In this document: positions 11,362 to 24,729 of the stretch, piece by piece
How the letters are laid out: every line of letters starts with the position of its first letter
Numbering within the stretch: position 1 is the stretch's first letter
Source: Myrmaecium sp. VS I D KN 1
Taxonomy: Eukaryota; Ascomycota; Dothideomycetes; Valsariales; Valsariaceae
DNA length: 64,000 nucleotides
Reading direction: 5' to 3'
Assembly: GCA_019775845.1 (NCBI GenBank)
Contig: JADQAV010000016.1
Location: 124,001 to 188,000 of the forward strand
Translations under genes and position numbers: made by a program
The notes under the pieces: generated by a model
Databases searched by the model: none
What the model was told of the DNA's origin: nothing
What the model saw: only the letters and a program-made list of their open reading frames with translations

Positions 11362-13357
11362 ATGGCTCCCGCAATTGGTATCGACTTGGGTACCACCTAC
11401 TCTTGTGTGGGTGTTTACCGCGATGACCGCATCGAGATTATTGCCAACGACCAGGGTAACCGCACCACTCCGTCGTTCGTTGCTTTCACCGACACCGAGC
11501 GTCTCATCGGCGATGCCGCGAAGAACCAAGTCGCCATGAACCCGGCCAACACCGTTTTCGATGCGAAGCGTCTGATCGGTCGTAAGTTCGCGGACCCTGA
11601 GGTCCAGGCCGATATGAAGCACTTCCCCTTCAAGGTTGTCGACAAGGCTGGCAAGCCCGTCATCGAGGTCGAGTTCAAGGGCGAGACGAAGCAGTTCACT
11701 CCGGAAGAGATCTCTTCCATGGTCCTTACCAAGATGAGGGAGACTGCTGAGAGCTACCTTGGTGGCACCGTTAACAACGCTGTTATCACCGTGCCTGCCT
11801 ACTTCAACGACTCTCAGCGCCAGGCCACTAAGGACGCCGGTCTCATTGCCGGCCTGAACGTTCTCCGTATCATCAACGAACCTACCGCTGCCGCCATCGC
11901 CTACGGTCTTGACAAGAAGGCCTCCGGTGAGCGCAACGTCCTCATCTTCGATCTTGGTGGTGGTACTTTCGATGTTTCCCTCTTGACGATCGAAGAGGGT
12001 ATTTTCGAGGTCAAGGCCACCGCTGGTGACACTCACTTGGGTGGTGAGGACTTCGACAACCGCCTCGTCAACCACTTCGTGTCTGAGTTCAAGCGCAAGC
12101 ACAAGAAAGGTTAGTAGATCATCCCCTTCTTATCGCCATCTGTATTCCATTACTAACTCTCATGTAGACCTCACCAGCAACGCACGTGCCCTGCGCCGTC
12201 TTCGTACCGCCTGCGAGCGTGCCAAGCGCACCCTCTCTTCTTCCGCTCAGACCTCTATCGAAATCGACTCTCTCTATGAGGGTATTGACTTCTACACCTC
12301 CATCACCCGTGCTCGTTTCGAGGAGCTCTGCCAGGACCTCTTCCGCTCCACCATGGAGCCCGTCGAGCGCTGCCTGCGTGACGCCAAGGTTGACAAGTCC
12401 AGCGTGGACGAGATCGTCCTTGTCGGTGGATCTACCCGTATCCCCAAGATTCAGAAGCTCGTCTCCGACTTCTTCAACGGCAAGGAGCCCAACAAGTCCA
12501 TCAACCCCGACGAGGCTGTTGCGTACGGTGCGGCTGTCCAAGCCGCTATCCTCTCCGGTGACACCTCCTCCAAGTCCACCAACGAGATCTTGTTGCTCGA
12601 TGTTGCGCCTTTGTCCCTCGGTATCGAGACCGCTGGCGGTGTCATGACTCCTCTCATCAAGCGCAACACCACCATCCCCACCAAGAAGTCCGAGGTCTTC
12701 TCCACTTTCTCCGACAACCAGCCTGGTGTGCTTATTCAGGTGTACGAGGGTGAGCGTGCCCGCACCAAGGACAACAACTTGCTCGGCAAGTTCGAGCTTA
12801 GCGGTATTCCTCCGGCTCCTCGCGGCGTTCCCCAGATCGAGGTTACCTTCGATGTTGATGCCAACGGTATCATGAACGTTTCCGCTGTCGAGAAGGGTAC
12901 TGGTAAGACCAACAAGATCACCATCACCAACGACAAGGGTCGTCTTTCCAAGGAGGAGATCGAGCGCATGCTTGCCGAGGCCGAGAAGTACAAGGCCGAG
13001 GATGAGGCCGAGGCCTCTCGTATCCAGGCCAAGAATGCTCTCGAGTCCTACGCTTACTCTCTCCGCAACACCCTTAGCGATCCTAAGGTCGACGAGAAGC
13101 TCGACGCTTCCGACAAGGAGAAGCTCAAGTCTGAGATTGACAAGACCGTTGCCTGGTTGGACGACAACCAGCAAGCCACCAAGGAGGAGTATGAGGGCCA
13201 GCAGAAGGAGCTTGAGGGTGTTGCCAACCCCATCATGATGAAGTTCTACGGCGCTGGCGGTGAGGGTATGCCGGGCGGTATGCCCGGTGCTGCTCCTGGT
13301 GGTGCTGCTCCGGGCGCCGGTGGCGATGACGGCCCGACTGTTGAGGAAGTCGACTAA
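11362..13357 (+). CDS. cytosolic Hsp70 chaperone (Ssa type)
   Basis: Exons 11362-12109 and 12168-13357, joined across a 58-nt intron (GTTAGT, TACTAAC branch, TGTAG), give 645 aa. The three Hsp70 signatures are present: IDLGTTYS at residue 7, [11 protein letters not shown] near 197 and [11 protein letters not shown] near 333. The ATPase domain occupies about 1-385, the substrate-binding beta domain about 395-540 and the helical lid the rest. The protein ends in a GGMP-rich tail and TVEEVD, the cytosolic EEVD motif that binds TPR co-chaperones. It has no leader peptide, so it is the cytosolic/nuclear form that folds nascent and damaged proteins with J-proteins and exchange factors. The strong C-ending codon preference fits high expression. 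A heat-shock-element-like site lies upstream. Confidence 0.97.
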
Positions 13358-13821
13358 ATGTCCTCAGTTCTCTTCAGTGATTCCTTTGCATAGATCCAAA
13401 TCTCTGGGATGGGTAGGAGTTCAGGGTGCTAGAGCCCGATACTTTCTCCGGGCCTTGGGTTTTTTGCATTTTTCTTTTTCAACGATATCATGATGGGCGG
13501 GAAAAGTTCACGCCGATGTACTCTAATGACTGCACAGGGTTAGGTGCCAATGAACATAGTTTCAGATTTCAATATTTTGGGACTTCTGTGACAAAACTTT
13601 GATCTTCTGCAGGTGATGTGTTAGTAATTGTTTCGGTCGTGGGGACAATAAGCCCACGTCGCCCCAGCGTTCATTGTATTCGTGACCATTCCTTCAGACG
13701 GGTAAAACGTGTTTCCTCACATATCGACGGCACACATCCGATAGAGTCGCCAATTTGCGCAAAGTTACATATACTCTAAGCGCCGGACATTCATGTACTT
13801 CCTTACAGAAAGGATAAGAGG
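13358..13821. other. convergent intergenic region
   Basis: This holds the 3' ends of the Hsp70 gene (plus strand) and the Emi1-like gene (minus strand). No gene or repeat is visible. Confidence 0.6.
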
Positions 13822-14484
13822 TCAATCCCGTTTACCGATTCCTTTGCTTAGCCCAGGTATATCCACCAGGTCCGGGTCTTGGTCAAAGGCTTTCGCGATG
13901 GGTTCCGTCCTGATCTGCCAAACGTCTTCACTACTCGGGCCCGTCTTGTACTTTGCATCGCGGCGCTTATAGAATTCCCTTATCTTTTCCCTCTTGGCGT
14001 TCTCCGACATTGATCTTGTCTTCATGCAGAACCAGAACGCCGACCAATGTTCACTGCAGGACCTGAATTCTCCATATCGGTAAACATTGTTGAACTGACC
14101 ACCAAGGGACTGGCAGTAGAAGGCTTGGTCAAAGGCGTCTCGGCAGGACATCTCCGAAGGATAGAGAGAGTCTTCGTCTCGGTTCGTTGAAGTGAAGGCG
14201 GCCCTGGGATCGAACGCAGGTTTGAAATATTTGGTAGTACTTCTGTCACGAGTCTCCGTGGCCGAGACGGATGCTCCTAGCTCGGAGAGGATCTGACTGA
14301 ATTCATCATTCGCTTTAGCATCGCGGTTTGCTTCCTGAGAGGAAGATCCACGTAGCTGGGTAGGCTTGTCAATGAGCTCATGGAAATTCGCCAGAGGTTC
14401 TGTATGTGTCGAAATAGGGTCCGGTGTAGGATACAGTGCCTTTGCACCTGGCGCTTGCAGATCGCTGCTCCACCACCAGCCCAT
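13822..14484 (-). CDS. DUF3128 twin-CX9C protein, Emi1-like
   Basis: A single-exon, 220-aa protein. The N-terminal half is low-complexity. The conserved core is at about 105-160: SCRDAFDQAFYC (C114/C124) and CSEHWSAFWFC (C143/C153) form a pair of CX9C motifs, followed by a basic, Arg/Lys-rich helix and an acidic tail. This matches the DUF3128 family, which includes yeast Emi1. Twin CX9C proteins generally fold by disulfide formation and many act in the mitochondrial intermembrane space; yeast Emi1 is linked to early meiotic induction and mitochondrial function. The localisation here is inferred, not seen. The gene is convergent with Hsp70 and divergent from Vps13. Confidence 0.85.
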   Translation of the reverse strand: MGWWWSSDLQAPGAKALYPTPDPISTHTEPLANFHELIDKPTQLRGSSSQEANRDAKANDEFSQILSELGASVSATETRDRSTTKYFKPAFDPRAAFTSTNRDEDSLYPSEMSCRDAFDQAFYCQSLGGQFNNVYRYGEFRSCSEHWSAFWFCMKTRSMSENAKREKIREFYKRRDAKYKTGPSSEDVWQIRTEPIAKAFDQDPDLVDIPGLSKGIGKRD

Positions 14485-15101
14485 CGTGAGAGTATTAACC
14501 GGTTTGGAGGCTCTGCCAGCGGCCCGCTTGGTGGAATAACAACTGGCGGTCGTTCAAGGCTAGGATATGGAGTTCCGGGGACGACTATGTGGTTACTACA
14601 TTCTCCAGAAACTTTCGGGGTTCCCGCCGCCAAGAGACGGGATGGGATGATGGCTCGGACTGCCCCGAGCGCTCGCGGCGCCAGTCGACGTCACCACACG
14701 AATCCCTTCCACTTGCGCGAATGCCCGACCTGTTGATTTTACTCGGCACCTTAGAGACAACTTGGACACAACATAACCCTTCCCTATCCCACGTATACGC
14801 GTCTGGCTTCGACCTCCATTGCATTCCTCCGCTGAACCCAAGATTCCAGTCGTTGTTAGCGTTGTCGCTTCCTCTGAAGGCTGCATAAGTGGCGTGTGGT
14901 CCTTGAGAGCCCCGCAGCTTGCTTTCGCTCCTGGCTTCCTACGTATTTTCGCATGGAGAGGTTGTCAATCAGCGCCTCGACGACAACCTACAAGAGCCCC
15001 ATGAGTACATAAATATATTTCGAAACACTTGACGCCCTACTCACCCTCCTATCCAACCTTCGCATACTCCCTGACCTGGGTTACGGCCACCCGAGGCTGC
15101 G
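14485..15101. promoter_or_regulatory. divergent promoter region of the Emi1-like gene and vps13
   Basis: A 617-bp gap between divergent start codons. Overlapping frames of 60-118 codons occur on both strands but none has family resemblance or splice support, so I treat the stretch as shared 5' regulatory DNA. No specific site is claimed. Confidence 0.5.
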
Positions 15102-18100
15102 ATGCTCGAAGGCCTCGTAGCTAATCTGCTCAACCGGTTTTTGGGCATGTATGTCCAGAACTTCGACGCGAAGCAGTTGAACGTCGGGATCTGGTCTGGA
15201 GATGTCAAGCTGCGAAACTTGGAACTGCGGAGGGAGGCTCTCGACCAACTCCGCCTGCCTCTTAATGTAGTGGAAGGACACTTGGGACAGTTGACATTAC
15301 AGATACCGTGGTCGAATTTGAGGGGAAAGCCCGTTCGGGTTGACATTGAGGATGTCTTCCTGCTGGCTGCGCCGAAGGAGGATGCGGAATACGACCCGGA
15401 AGAGGAGGAACGACGACAGCACGCCGTGAAAATGGAGAAGCTGGACAGCGCTGAGCTTCTCAAGGAGAGGAACACCGAGACAATGAGCCAGGAGGAGCAA
15501 CAAAAAAACCAAAGCTTCACAGCTAGTCTCGTCACGGCCATTGTAGACAACCTTCAGATCAGTGTGAAGAACATCCACATCAGATACGAGGACTCCATCT
15601 CGGACCCTGGCCATCCTTTCGCTCTTGGTCTCACTCTCGAAGAATTTAGCGCTGTAAGCACCGACGAGAACTGGAAGCCCACACTAATCCAAGGCATCAC
15701 TGCGACAACCCATAAACTCGCAACCCTGGGATCTTTGGCGGTGTATTGGGATACAGATTCTAAACTCCTCGGCTCCGGCAAAGGAACTCAGAAAGATCTC
15801 GAAGAGAAAGGAGCGGACCATGCTGATTTTGTCGAAAGTCTTAGGAAGATGATCGCCACCGGGGAGAACCCCAGTGTGAAAGATCATCAATTCATACTGA
15901 AGCCAGTCAGCGGCCGAGCTGGCCTTGAAATGGACAAGACGGGCAAATCGGACAGACCGAAGGTCAAAGCTCGGCTCCTCTTTGACGAGCTTGGTTTCAT
16001 CATAGACGAAGACCAATACAGGGACGCTTTGATGCTGGTTGATCTGTTTCATTACTTCATCCGTCACCAAGAATACCGAAAGTTCCAGCCTAAGTCACGC
16101 CCCAAAGAAGATCCCCGGGCTTGGCTCAGATTCGCCGGGCAAGCGGTGCTCGATAGAATCCACGACCGGAACCGTAGATGGACGTGGGATTATTTCAAAG
16201 AACGCAGGGATGATCGGATACGTTATATCGAGCTTTTCAAGAAGAAAAAGAAGGACGAAAAGCTTAGCAGCACCGAGGCGGAAGATCTCGACAGGCTGGA
16301 AAGGAAGCTTTCATATGAAGACCTGCGCTTCTGGAGATCTCTTGCTAGAAATCAGCTTCGCAAAGAGAATGTGGGTGTGAAGAAACCACCCCAGAAACAG
16401 ACCTGGGGTCAATGGATCTGGGGTAGTAAACCAACATCTTCCGACGAGCCGGCTGATGATAGCCAAATGAGTGATCAGCAGCGTAAAGAGTTATACGAGG
16501 CCATCGACTGGGATGAGAAAAAGCTGATCGCGGAGGCAGTGGATATGCCTCGCGAATATGTCAAGATGCAAGTTGACATGACTCTGCGTACTGGCAGCTT
16601 CACTCTCAAGCGGGATCCTCATGGCCAGGGCAAGGAAATCTTGCGACTACTCTTTGACTCATTTAGTACGAAAATTCTCCAACGGACAGACTCTATGCTG
16701 GCGGAATTGAGTCTCGATGGCATGAGGCTGTATGACGGGACGACTGAGGGCAGCCTGTTTCCTCAGATAATCACCATCAAAGATGCCCCCGCTGTTCCTG
16801 ATGACCATCGGATCGAGGAGTTAGACGATAATGAGGTGGCTGCCGCCAACCACGCTGATGAAGCCGGGGTAGAGGAACCGTTCTTCCAACTGGCTTTCGA
16901 GAATAATCCGCTGGATGGGAGCGCAGATACAGCTCTTACTATGAAGTTAAGAGGCATGGAGATTGTTTACAATCCAAGGTTTGTTGTTGAAGTTGCGAAG
17001 TTCTTCAAGCCACCTGAACGGCATATGGAGTCTATCGGGGCATTGATGGAAACGGCTGGAGCAACCGTAGAGGGCATTCGCCAGCAAACCCGAGCCGGTC
17101 TTGAATTTGCCTTGGAAGAACACAAGACGATAAACGCTCAGTTAGATTTGCAGGCGCCCTTGATCATCGTCCCGGATTCTGTAACGGAAAAAAGCAGCAT
17201 TTGCCTCATTATTGATGCCGGTCATGCCAGTGTTAACAGCGAATTGGTGGACAAAGACACGATACGCGAAGTCCAGTCAAAGCAGAAGCAGCAATACACG
17301 GACGAAGACTACAAGAAACTCGAGGGTCTTATGTACGACAAATTCTTGCTGAAGTTGCATTCAACCCAGGTCCTTATTGGCAGCTCGATCGAAGAAACTC
17401 GTTCCCGGCTTGCGGAGAACCAGTCGAAAGAGCTACACATCATTGATCGCATTAACATGAATTTTACTATCGAAACTTGCATTGTCCCGAAGAGTTCGGA
17501 CTTGACGAAGTTCCGTATCTCTGGAAACCTTCCGGTCCTCCACGCGTCTGTCTCTGATCAAAAATACAAGAGTCTAATGCGGCTACTGGATGTTGCGATT
17601 CCAAAATTCGGTGATGACACAAGCGGTAAAGCCGCGCAAGGTGCGAAGGGGCTCCCCGCCACTGAAGCGACTAAGGAGATGCTTCGTGAGGACTCCGGAG
17701 GCAGGCCAAGGTCGAAATCATTTCAGTTTTCTTCACAACAACATGAACTGGTTATGGAAGAGGACGCGGATGATTCATCCAAACACGAATTCGTTCACGC
17801 CTCTCAGGGAAAGAAAAGCCCAGAAATCAACATCAACCAGCGCAACTTCGAGTTCAATTTCACGGTGGATAAACTCCAAGGGTCCTTGTACCGGTCCGAT
17901 CCTGAAGGCAAAAAGCCTGATCAGCTACTTGTCGAGCTGGTAGCTAAGCGTTTCGCTTTAGACTTCTATCAGAAGCCATTTGATATGGTCGCTGAAGTTA
18001 GACTAAAAAGTTTGGAGGTGGAAGATCATATTGAGGAGAACCCAATTCCGGAATTTCGGAACATAGTGTCTTCTGAAGACGCCAATAGCTCTGCTCATGA

Positions 18101-21100
18101 AGACCTATTCCAGCTCAAGTTCGTTAAGGTTAACAGAGACTCTCCGGAGTTCCAGTCCAAGTACGAGGGCATCTCAACGAACCTTGATGTGGCCGTCTCC
18201 ACCATCAATCTTGTTGTCACGCGGCGTAGTCTGCTCACTTTGTTGGATTTCGTGCTGATCACATTCACAAACCCGAATGCCCGGCAAGCGGATCAGGGAA
18301 AGATTGACACCGAAGAGAAACAAAGTCTTACCGTGGAGTCACAACAGCAGGATCTCGACAAAATTCGTATTAAGGCCGAGCTCCAGGGCATTTCGGTCAT
18401 ACTTAACAATGACGGTATTCGTTTGGCCACCCTTAGTCTGAGCACTGCTGATGTGGGCGTTTTCCTCATGGGTAAGACCATGCGGGTTGGGGCACGTCTG
18501 GGCAATCTGTCCCTCGTCGATGATGTAAACCAAGGTGTCTCAGAGAATTCCTCGTTACGGCAGCTTGTCACTATTCAAGGCAACGAACTCGCGGATTTCA
18601 GTTACGAGACCTATGACGTCCAATCTGATGCCTATCCCGGGTATGATTCGTCGATATACCTACGAACTGGGTCCTTGAAGGTGAACTTTGTTACGGAGCC
18701 CTTTCGAAAAATCATGGAGTTTGGGGTCAAATTTGGAAAGATGCAGGCTATCTTCAATGCTGCCAGGCAGGCAGCTTCCGAGCAGGCCAGTCAGATACAG
18801 GAGAAGGCCAACAAAATGCATTTCGACATCTTGATAAAAGCCCCTATCGTCGTCTTTCCGCGAATGGCGCTGAATGGGAGGCCCGAGCGCGATATGCTCA
18901 CCGCGAACTTGGGAGAGATATACGCCAGCAATAGATTTGTCCCACTGGATGACTCAGAGGACTCAGAGGTTGCCAACAAGCTTTCGGCTGGAGTTAGGAA
19001 CATCCGCTTGACGTCGAATCTCCACTATGAGAATGAACAAGAAGAGGAGCTTGAGCTTATTGATAAGGTCGACCTAGATACTAAGATCACCTATGTTGAA
19101 CATAGGCCCCAGTATACACGGCCAGACCTGGAGATCGAAAGCTCGATGTCGAACATCAATCTTCGCGTGTCCCAAGAACAACTCAAATTCATGCTAGAGC
19201 TCTCAAGGTCAATCCCGGAGGCCTTCTCAATTGAGCCTGAAGAGGAAGTTGAACAAGATGTGAAGCAGGAGCTACCTCGTTCTACCGTTGAGCCGGCCGA
19301 GGTTGTCTCCCCAGATCGGCATAGTGACGTATCCAAGCCGCTTACTACGCAAGCGCCGGAGCTCGGGACCGGTTCAGAAACGTGGACTAAGTTGGATCTG
19401 ATATTCAAGATCGGAGCCGTAAGCCTGGAGCTCATAAAATCCAAGGAAAATGGGCCCGTTGGCGACGTGGATGCATCTAGCCTCTCTAAGTTTTCGCTGA
19501 ATGATACCCACCTCAAGCTCCGCGTGAGAAATGATAGCTCACTAGAGGGCGAGCTACTGGTACAGTCGTTCACAATCAAGGATACGCGGACTCAGGAAAC
19601 CAACAAATTCCGCAAAATTATGTCACTTATCAATACCGACATAAAACAACAGTTCATGGCTAGCTTGTCCATTTCTGGCGGACAAGATCGCAGAATGGTC
19701 GCTATGCTCACAATGGATAGCCCCAGGATAATCCTTGCCCTGGAATACATTTTTGCCTTGCAAACCTTCTTTAACGCAGCGTTAGCCACCGAGGAGCCAC
19801 TACAGGTAGAAGAGGAGTCCGAAGGGGACGTCACAGAAACCGAGAGTGCCTTCAGTTTGCCGCATACTTCACGAGAAGAGCCCTCTTCTCCTTTCCCTCG
19901 TGGAAGAGAAGATGAGAACGTACCGGGCATGGAGATCTCTTTCAATCTCAACGTCGTTGATGCCCAAGTCGTGCTTATTGCCAACCCCGCAATGTCGAAT
20001 TCGGAAGCTATCGTTCTTGGCACAAAACAAGTGAATATATCCAAGCAAAACGCTGTTACCTTGCAAGTGGAAAAGGTCGGCATGTTTCTATGCCGTATGG
20101 ACCTGTTCGAGACTTCCAGACTGAGGATACTGGATGATTTCAGCATCACAACCTCGCTCGATATGAGGTCACAAGGCGACAAATCTTCGCTCACAAGCAT
20201 CAATATTGATATCGAGCCTCTGATTCTTAGGCTCTCATTACGGGATATCCTCCTTGCTATGCAGATTGTCAGTAAAGCATCTGCGATGAGTGCTGGTGAC
20301 CAAGGTTCCACAGACCACAAGCCCGGAAAGGTCAGGCAGCTCCAAGGAGGCTCTGGTGGAAGCACCTATGCGAAATCCAGAGCCATCTCGACAGCCCCAA
20401 AGAGATCGACGAAGTCTGCTTCGGTGCGACGTCCGAGCGGAAGGGAACAGCAAATTGCAGCACCTGGCTCTTCCGCCGTCATCCAACGCGAGGAAATGAA
20501 TGTGACGATTGAGGGCATCCGCGTCGTCGTAATTGGCGATAAGCATGAACTTCCTATGCTTGATTGGAGGGTCAAGAAGTTTGGAGTCGACGTGCGTGAC
20601 TGGTCTGGCGCAATGACTGCAGATACAAGCATTGATACACTTATCAATGTATACAATTTCTCCAAGTCCGCGTGGGAGCCTCTCATCGAGCCATGGTCCT
20701 TGGGTTTCCATATGTCCAAGCAACAAAATCCAGATCGGCTGGGGGTTGAGCTTTACTCAAGAAAAGCCATGGAACTTACTGTAACAGCCGCAACCATTGC
20801 TCTTGCATCCAAGTCAGCAGATTTCCTATCAAGTGACGAGGATATTCTATCCAAACCCCGCAAAGCCGACGCGCCGTATCGAATCAGGAATTACACCGGG
20901 TTCGACATCAACGTGTGGGCGGAAGGGCGAGATGACGAAGAGACTGCTGCGGTCAAACTTTCGGACGGTGATGACACTCAATGGCGGTTTGAAGACCCTT
21001 CAACAACCAGGGAAACCTTGTCAGCTGATGGGGCCACTGGCGTTGTGGGAATCAACCTGGAAGGTAGCGGCTTTGATAGCCTTGCTCGCATTCCTATTAA

Positions 21101-24100
21101 CCGCGAAGGAGAAGCCCTGTATAATCTTAAACCCCGCAAGGATCGTATTCAGCACAGGCTGCTTGTTGAAGTCAAGTTAGGCGCTGACAATGTGAAGGAA
21201 GTCACTTTTCGCTCACCATTACTCGTCGAGAACAACACGCAAATCCCGGTAGAAATTGGCGTATTCAGTCCCGAAGAAGGCCACTTGCTGAAGATCGAGA
21301 AAATTGCTCCTGGCGATGCTAGGCCGGCTCCTGTTGGTGCAGCTTTCATGCATTCAATAGTCGTTCGCCCGGACCAAGGATTCGGGTATACATGGTCGAA
21401 CGAGCGGCTCTTCTGGAAAGATCTGCTTAAACGCCCGACTAGAACTATTACTTGTCGGGGTGAACAGGACGATCAAGCGCCTCCTTTCTACTTCCAGATG
21501 AACGCAGCGTTCGACAAGAAGGACCCTCTGACCAGTGTCTACCCTTACATGCGCATAAAGCTGGCAGCGCCTCTAGAAGTACAGAATCTCTTGCCGTACG
21601 ACTTCAAGTACAGGATCTACGATGACACGACGAAGAAAGACTGGACAAATTTCCTCCGTAAAGGCGGTGTCAGCCCTGTTCATGTTGTCGAGCTGTCCCA
21701 CCTCCTATTGATCAGCGTTGATATGCAAGACACTCCGTTCAATCCTAGCAAGTTCTGCATCATCAATTCACCTAAGGGTGATGATTTCCACCGCGAGAAG
21801 ACCCTGGAGGTTAAGGACAAGAATGATTTGACTCTTCGCCTTAAGCTCCACTACTATAATCTTCCGGACAGTGGGGGCGCTTTCAAGGTGACGATATATA
21901 GTCCCTACGTGCTCCTCAATAGAACTGGCATGGAGCTCGATGTAAGGAGCAAGACCTTCATGGGAGCCGCAAAGGCTGCGGCTGGTCAGGGCATCTTTGC
22001 TCAGAACCAAGGGAATGCCAGACGCGCTACTCCGCTCATGTTCTCCTTCCCTACAGACGACCGAAAAAATCGAGCCCTGATCAAGGTAGGAGACTCAGCT
22101 TGGAGCAAGCCCCAAAGCTTCGATGCATTGGGCAGTACGTATGATGTTGCTCTACCTTCGCCAACCGCAAGGTCCGAGATGCATGTGGGCATCACAGTTG
22201 ACGAAGGCGAGGGCAAGGTGAGTTCAAGAAATCTGATTGCGCATATTCCAATACTGATTCCTCTAGTACAATTTGACTAAGGTTGTGACAATCGCGCCAC
22301 GGTTCATTGTCAAAAACAAGCTGGGCGAGGAGGTCAATATCCGTGAACCTGGGTCGTCAAACGTATTGTCTGTTAAGGACGGTGACCTACTGCCCTTGCG
22401 ATATCTCCGACAGGGGGCTGGGCAACAGTTGTGCCTGTGTTTTCCGGGTCTGAACAATCAGTGGTCGTCTCCGTTCAATATAGCGAATGTTGGGAGTGTG
22501 CACGTTAAGCTTTCCAAAGCTGGCCAGCGGCAAAAACTCGTCCGAGTGGATATTCTGATGGAGCAGGCTACTATTTTCCTCCACCTCAGTATTGAGACGA
22601 AGCACTGGCCGTTTTCGATGCGCAACGAAAGCGATACGGAGTTCTTGTATTGGCAAGCTAACCCCAATCTGGAGGAAGACGAAGAAGACCAAGGCTCTGG
22701 CTGGCGGCCGCTGCGTTACCGACTGCCTCCTCGAAGCATCATGCCATATGCTTGGGATTACCCGGCGGCAAAGAACAAGGAGATTATCCTCACTGCACAC
22801 GGGAAAGAGCGACACGTGAAGCTCGCTGAGATAGGTAACCTCATACCAATGAGGCTACCTCCGACCCAAGGCCAGAGTCGCCCAAAGATTATTGACCTCA
22901 ATGTTATTGCAGATGGCCCAACGCAGACGCTTGTCCTCTCCAATTACAAGCCCTCCAAGAGCTTATACAAGCAGAAATCCGCGACGCAATCGTCGGCTAC
23001 TGGATTCGAAGTCAAGGACATGGATACCAATGTCACTTTCAAAGCGCAACTCCGTTTGGCTGGCATAGGCATTTCGCTTATAAACAGGCATTTACGAGAG
23101 CTTGTCTACACGACACTTAGGGACATTGAGATCAAGTACACCGAGTCACCAATTTACCAAACCCTCAAAACCACCATCAAGTGGATGCAAGTCGATAATC
23201 AGCTGTACGGGGGTATTTTCCCCATTGTCTTCTATCCCAGCGTGGTTCCGAAGACCGGAAAGGAGATGGAAGCTCATCCGATCTTACATATGGCCGTCAC
23301 CCGCGTTAAGGACGACTCGTACGGAGTCTTGTACATCAAGTACTTCACCATTCTATTGCAGCAAATGACGCTAGAGATCGACGAGGACTTCATCTTCGCC
23401 TTATTAGATTTCGCAAAGATACCCGGAGCATCGTGGTCAGAAGAGAAAGAAGGCAAGCTATGTGACGACGAGATCGACGTTCCTGAACCGAGGAACGAGC
23501 AACAGGGCCAGGATGTCTATTTTGAGCTTCTCCACCTACAGCCAATGCAGTTCGACCTGTCTTTTGTTCGGACGGAACGCATCAACGCCGAGGATACAAT
23601 GACCTCATCCAGCCCATTCATGTTTGCTGTAAACGTACTCACCATGTCCATCGGTAATGTGAATGACGCACCGGTTCGATACAATGCTCTGATATTAGAG
23701 AACGCAAGGGTATCCGTTGGTGCCCTCATGAGTAATATCCAGAACCACTACGTCCAGGAAAGTCTGAGACAAGTCCATATGGTGCTGGGCTCAGCGGACT
23801 TCCTGGGGAACCCCGTTGGCCTGTTCAACAACATCAGCTCCGGTGTTGCAGACATTTTCTACGAACCTTACCAGGGCCTTGTTATGACAGACAGACCGCA
23901 AGAATTAGGCATTGGCATAGCCAAGGGTGCTACAAGCTTTGTAAAGAAATCCGTTTTCGGATTCTCCGACAGTATGGCGAAATTCACAGGTAGCATGTCG
24001 AAGGGATTGTCAGCTGCAACCCTTGACAAGGAATTCCAGGATCAACGGAGAATGTCGCGCTCGCGAAACCGGCCCAAGCACGCTCTATATGGCATTACTT

Positions 24101-24729
24101 CTGGGGGAAATGCTTTCGCTAGCAGTTTGGCGAGCGGCATAGGAGGCCTTGCCCGCCATCCGATCCAAGGAGCCGAGAAGGAAGGTGTGGCAGGTTTCGT
24201 CAAAGGAGTGGGTAAAGGCTTGTTTGGACTGCCAACCAAAGCTGCTATCGGTGCATTCGACTTGGCTTCAAGCATGGCTGAAGGCGTTCGAAACACAACG
24301 ACAGTTTTTGATCAGGAAGGGCTTGATCGCGTCCGTTTGACGCGCTTTATAGGACAAGACGGGATCGTCCGACCTTATTCTCAGCGGGAAGCGTTGGGTC
24401 AGTTCTGGCTCAAAACGCTGGATAATGGCCGCTATTTCAAGGAAGACTACATTGCGCACCTGGAGCTTCCTGGAAAGGACATGCTGGTGATGCTGACCTA
24501 CAATGGCATCATGCTCGTGCGCACAAAGAAGCTGACCACGGAATGGGATGTGCCTCTGAAGGACATACAGACAATCAGCAAGGAGAGGACGGGCTTGAGT
24601 ATCACGCTCAAAGGAGGGACGAATGGCCCTTTCATCCCTGTGCAAGATGAGGGGAGCAGAAATTGGTTCTATCGGCAAATCGCAGTGGCCGTGAATGCAT
24701 ACAACGACAAGTGGAACGCAAAAGGCTAG
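15102..24729 (+). CDS. vps13: Vps13 bridge-like lipid transfer protein
   Basis: Exon 1 is 15102-22217 (2372 codons) and exon 2 is 22267-24729. The 49-nt intron (GTGAGT..CTCTAG) preserves frame and gives 3192 aa, the usual size of fungal Vps13. The N-terminus (MLEGLVANLLNRFLG) is the chorein cap that takes up lipid. A very long middle of beta-rich repeating segments would form the hydrophobic groove. The VAB/SHR-BD adaptor-binding region spans about 1925-2480, beginning YRIRNYTGFDINVWAEG. The DH-like/ATG_C segment begins near 2887 (NPVGLFNNISSGVADIFYEP) and a PH-like domain ends the protein at about 3080-3190. Vps13 moves phospholipids at membrane contact sites (vacuole, mitochondria, endosome, prospore membrane). 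Nothing appears broken. Confidence 0.96.

Noticed and set aside
11290-13174. Long minus-strand open frames (270 and 351 codons) opposite Hsp70
   Set aside because: Open antisense frames are a well-known by-product of Hsp70 codon usage. The products show no domain and the plus-strand protein is unmistakable.
14380-14888. Overlapping frames of about 100-118 codons between the Emi1-like gene and vps13
   Set aside because: They overlap each other on both strands with no recognisable feature; the region is better explained as a divergent promoter.
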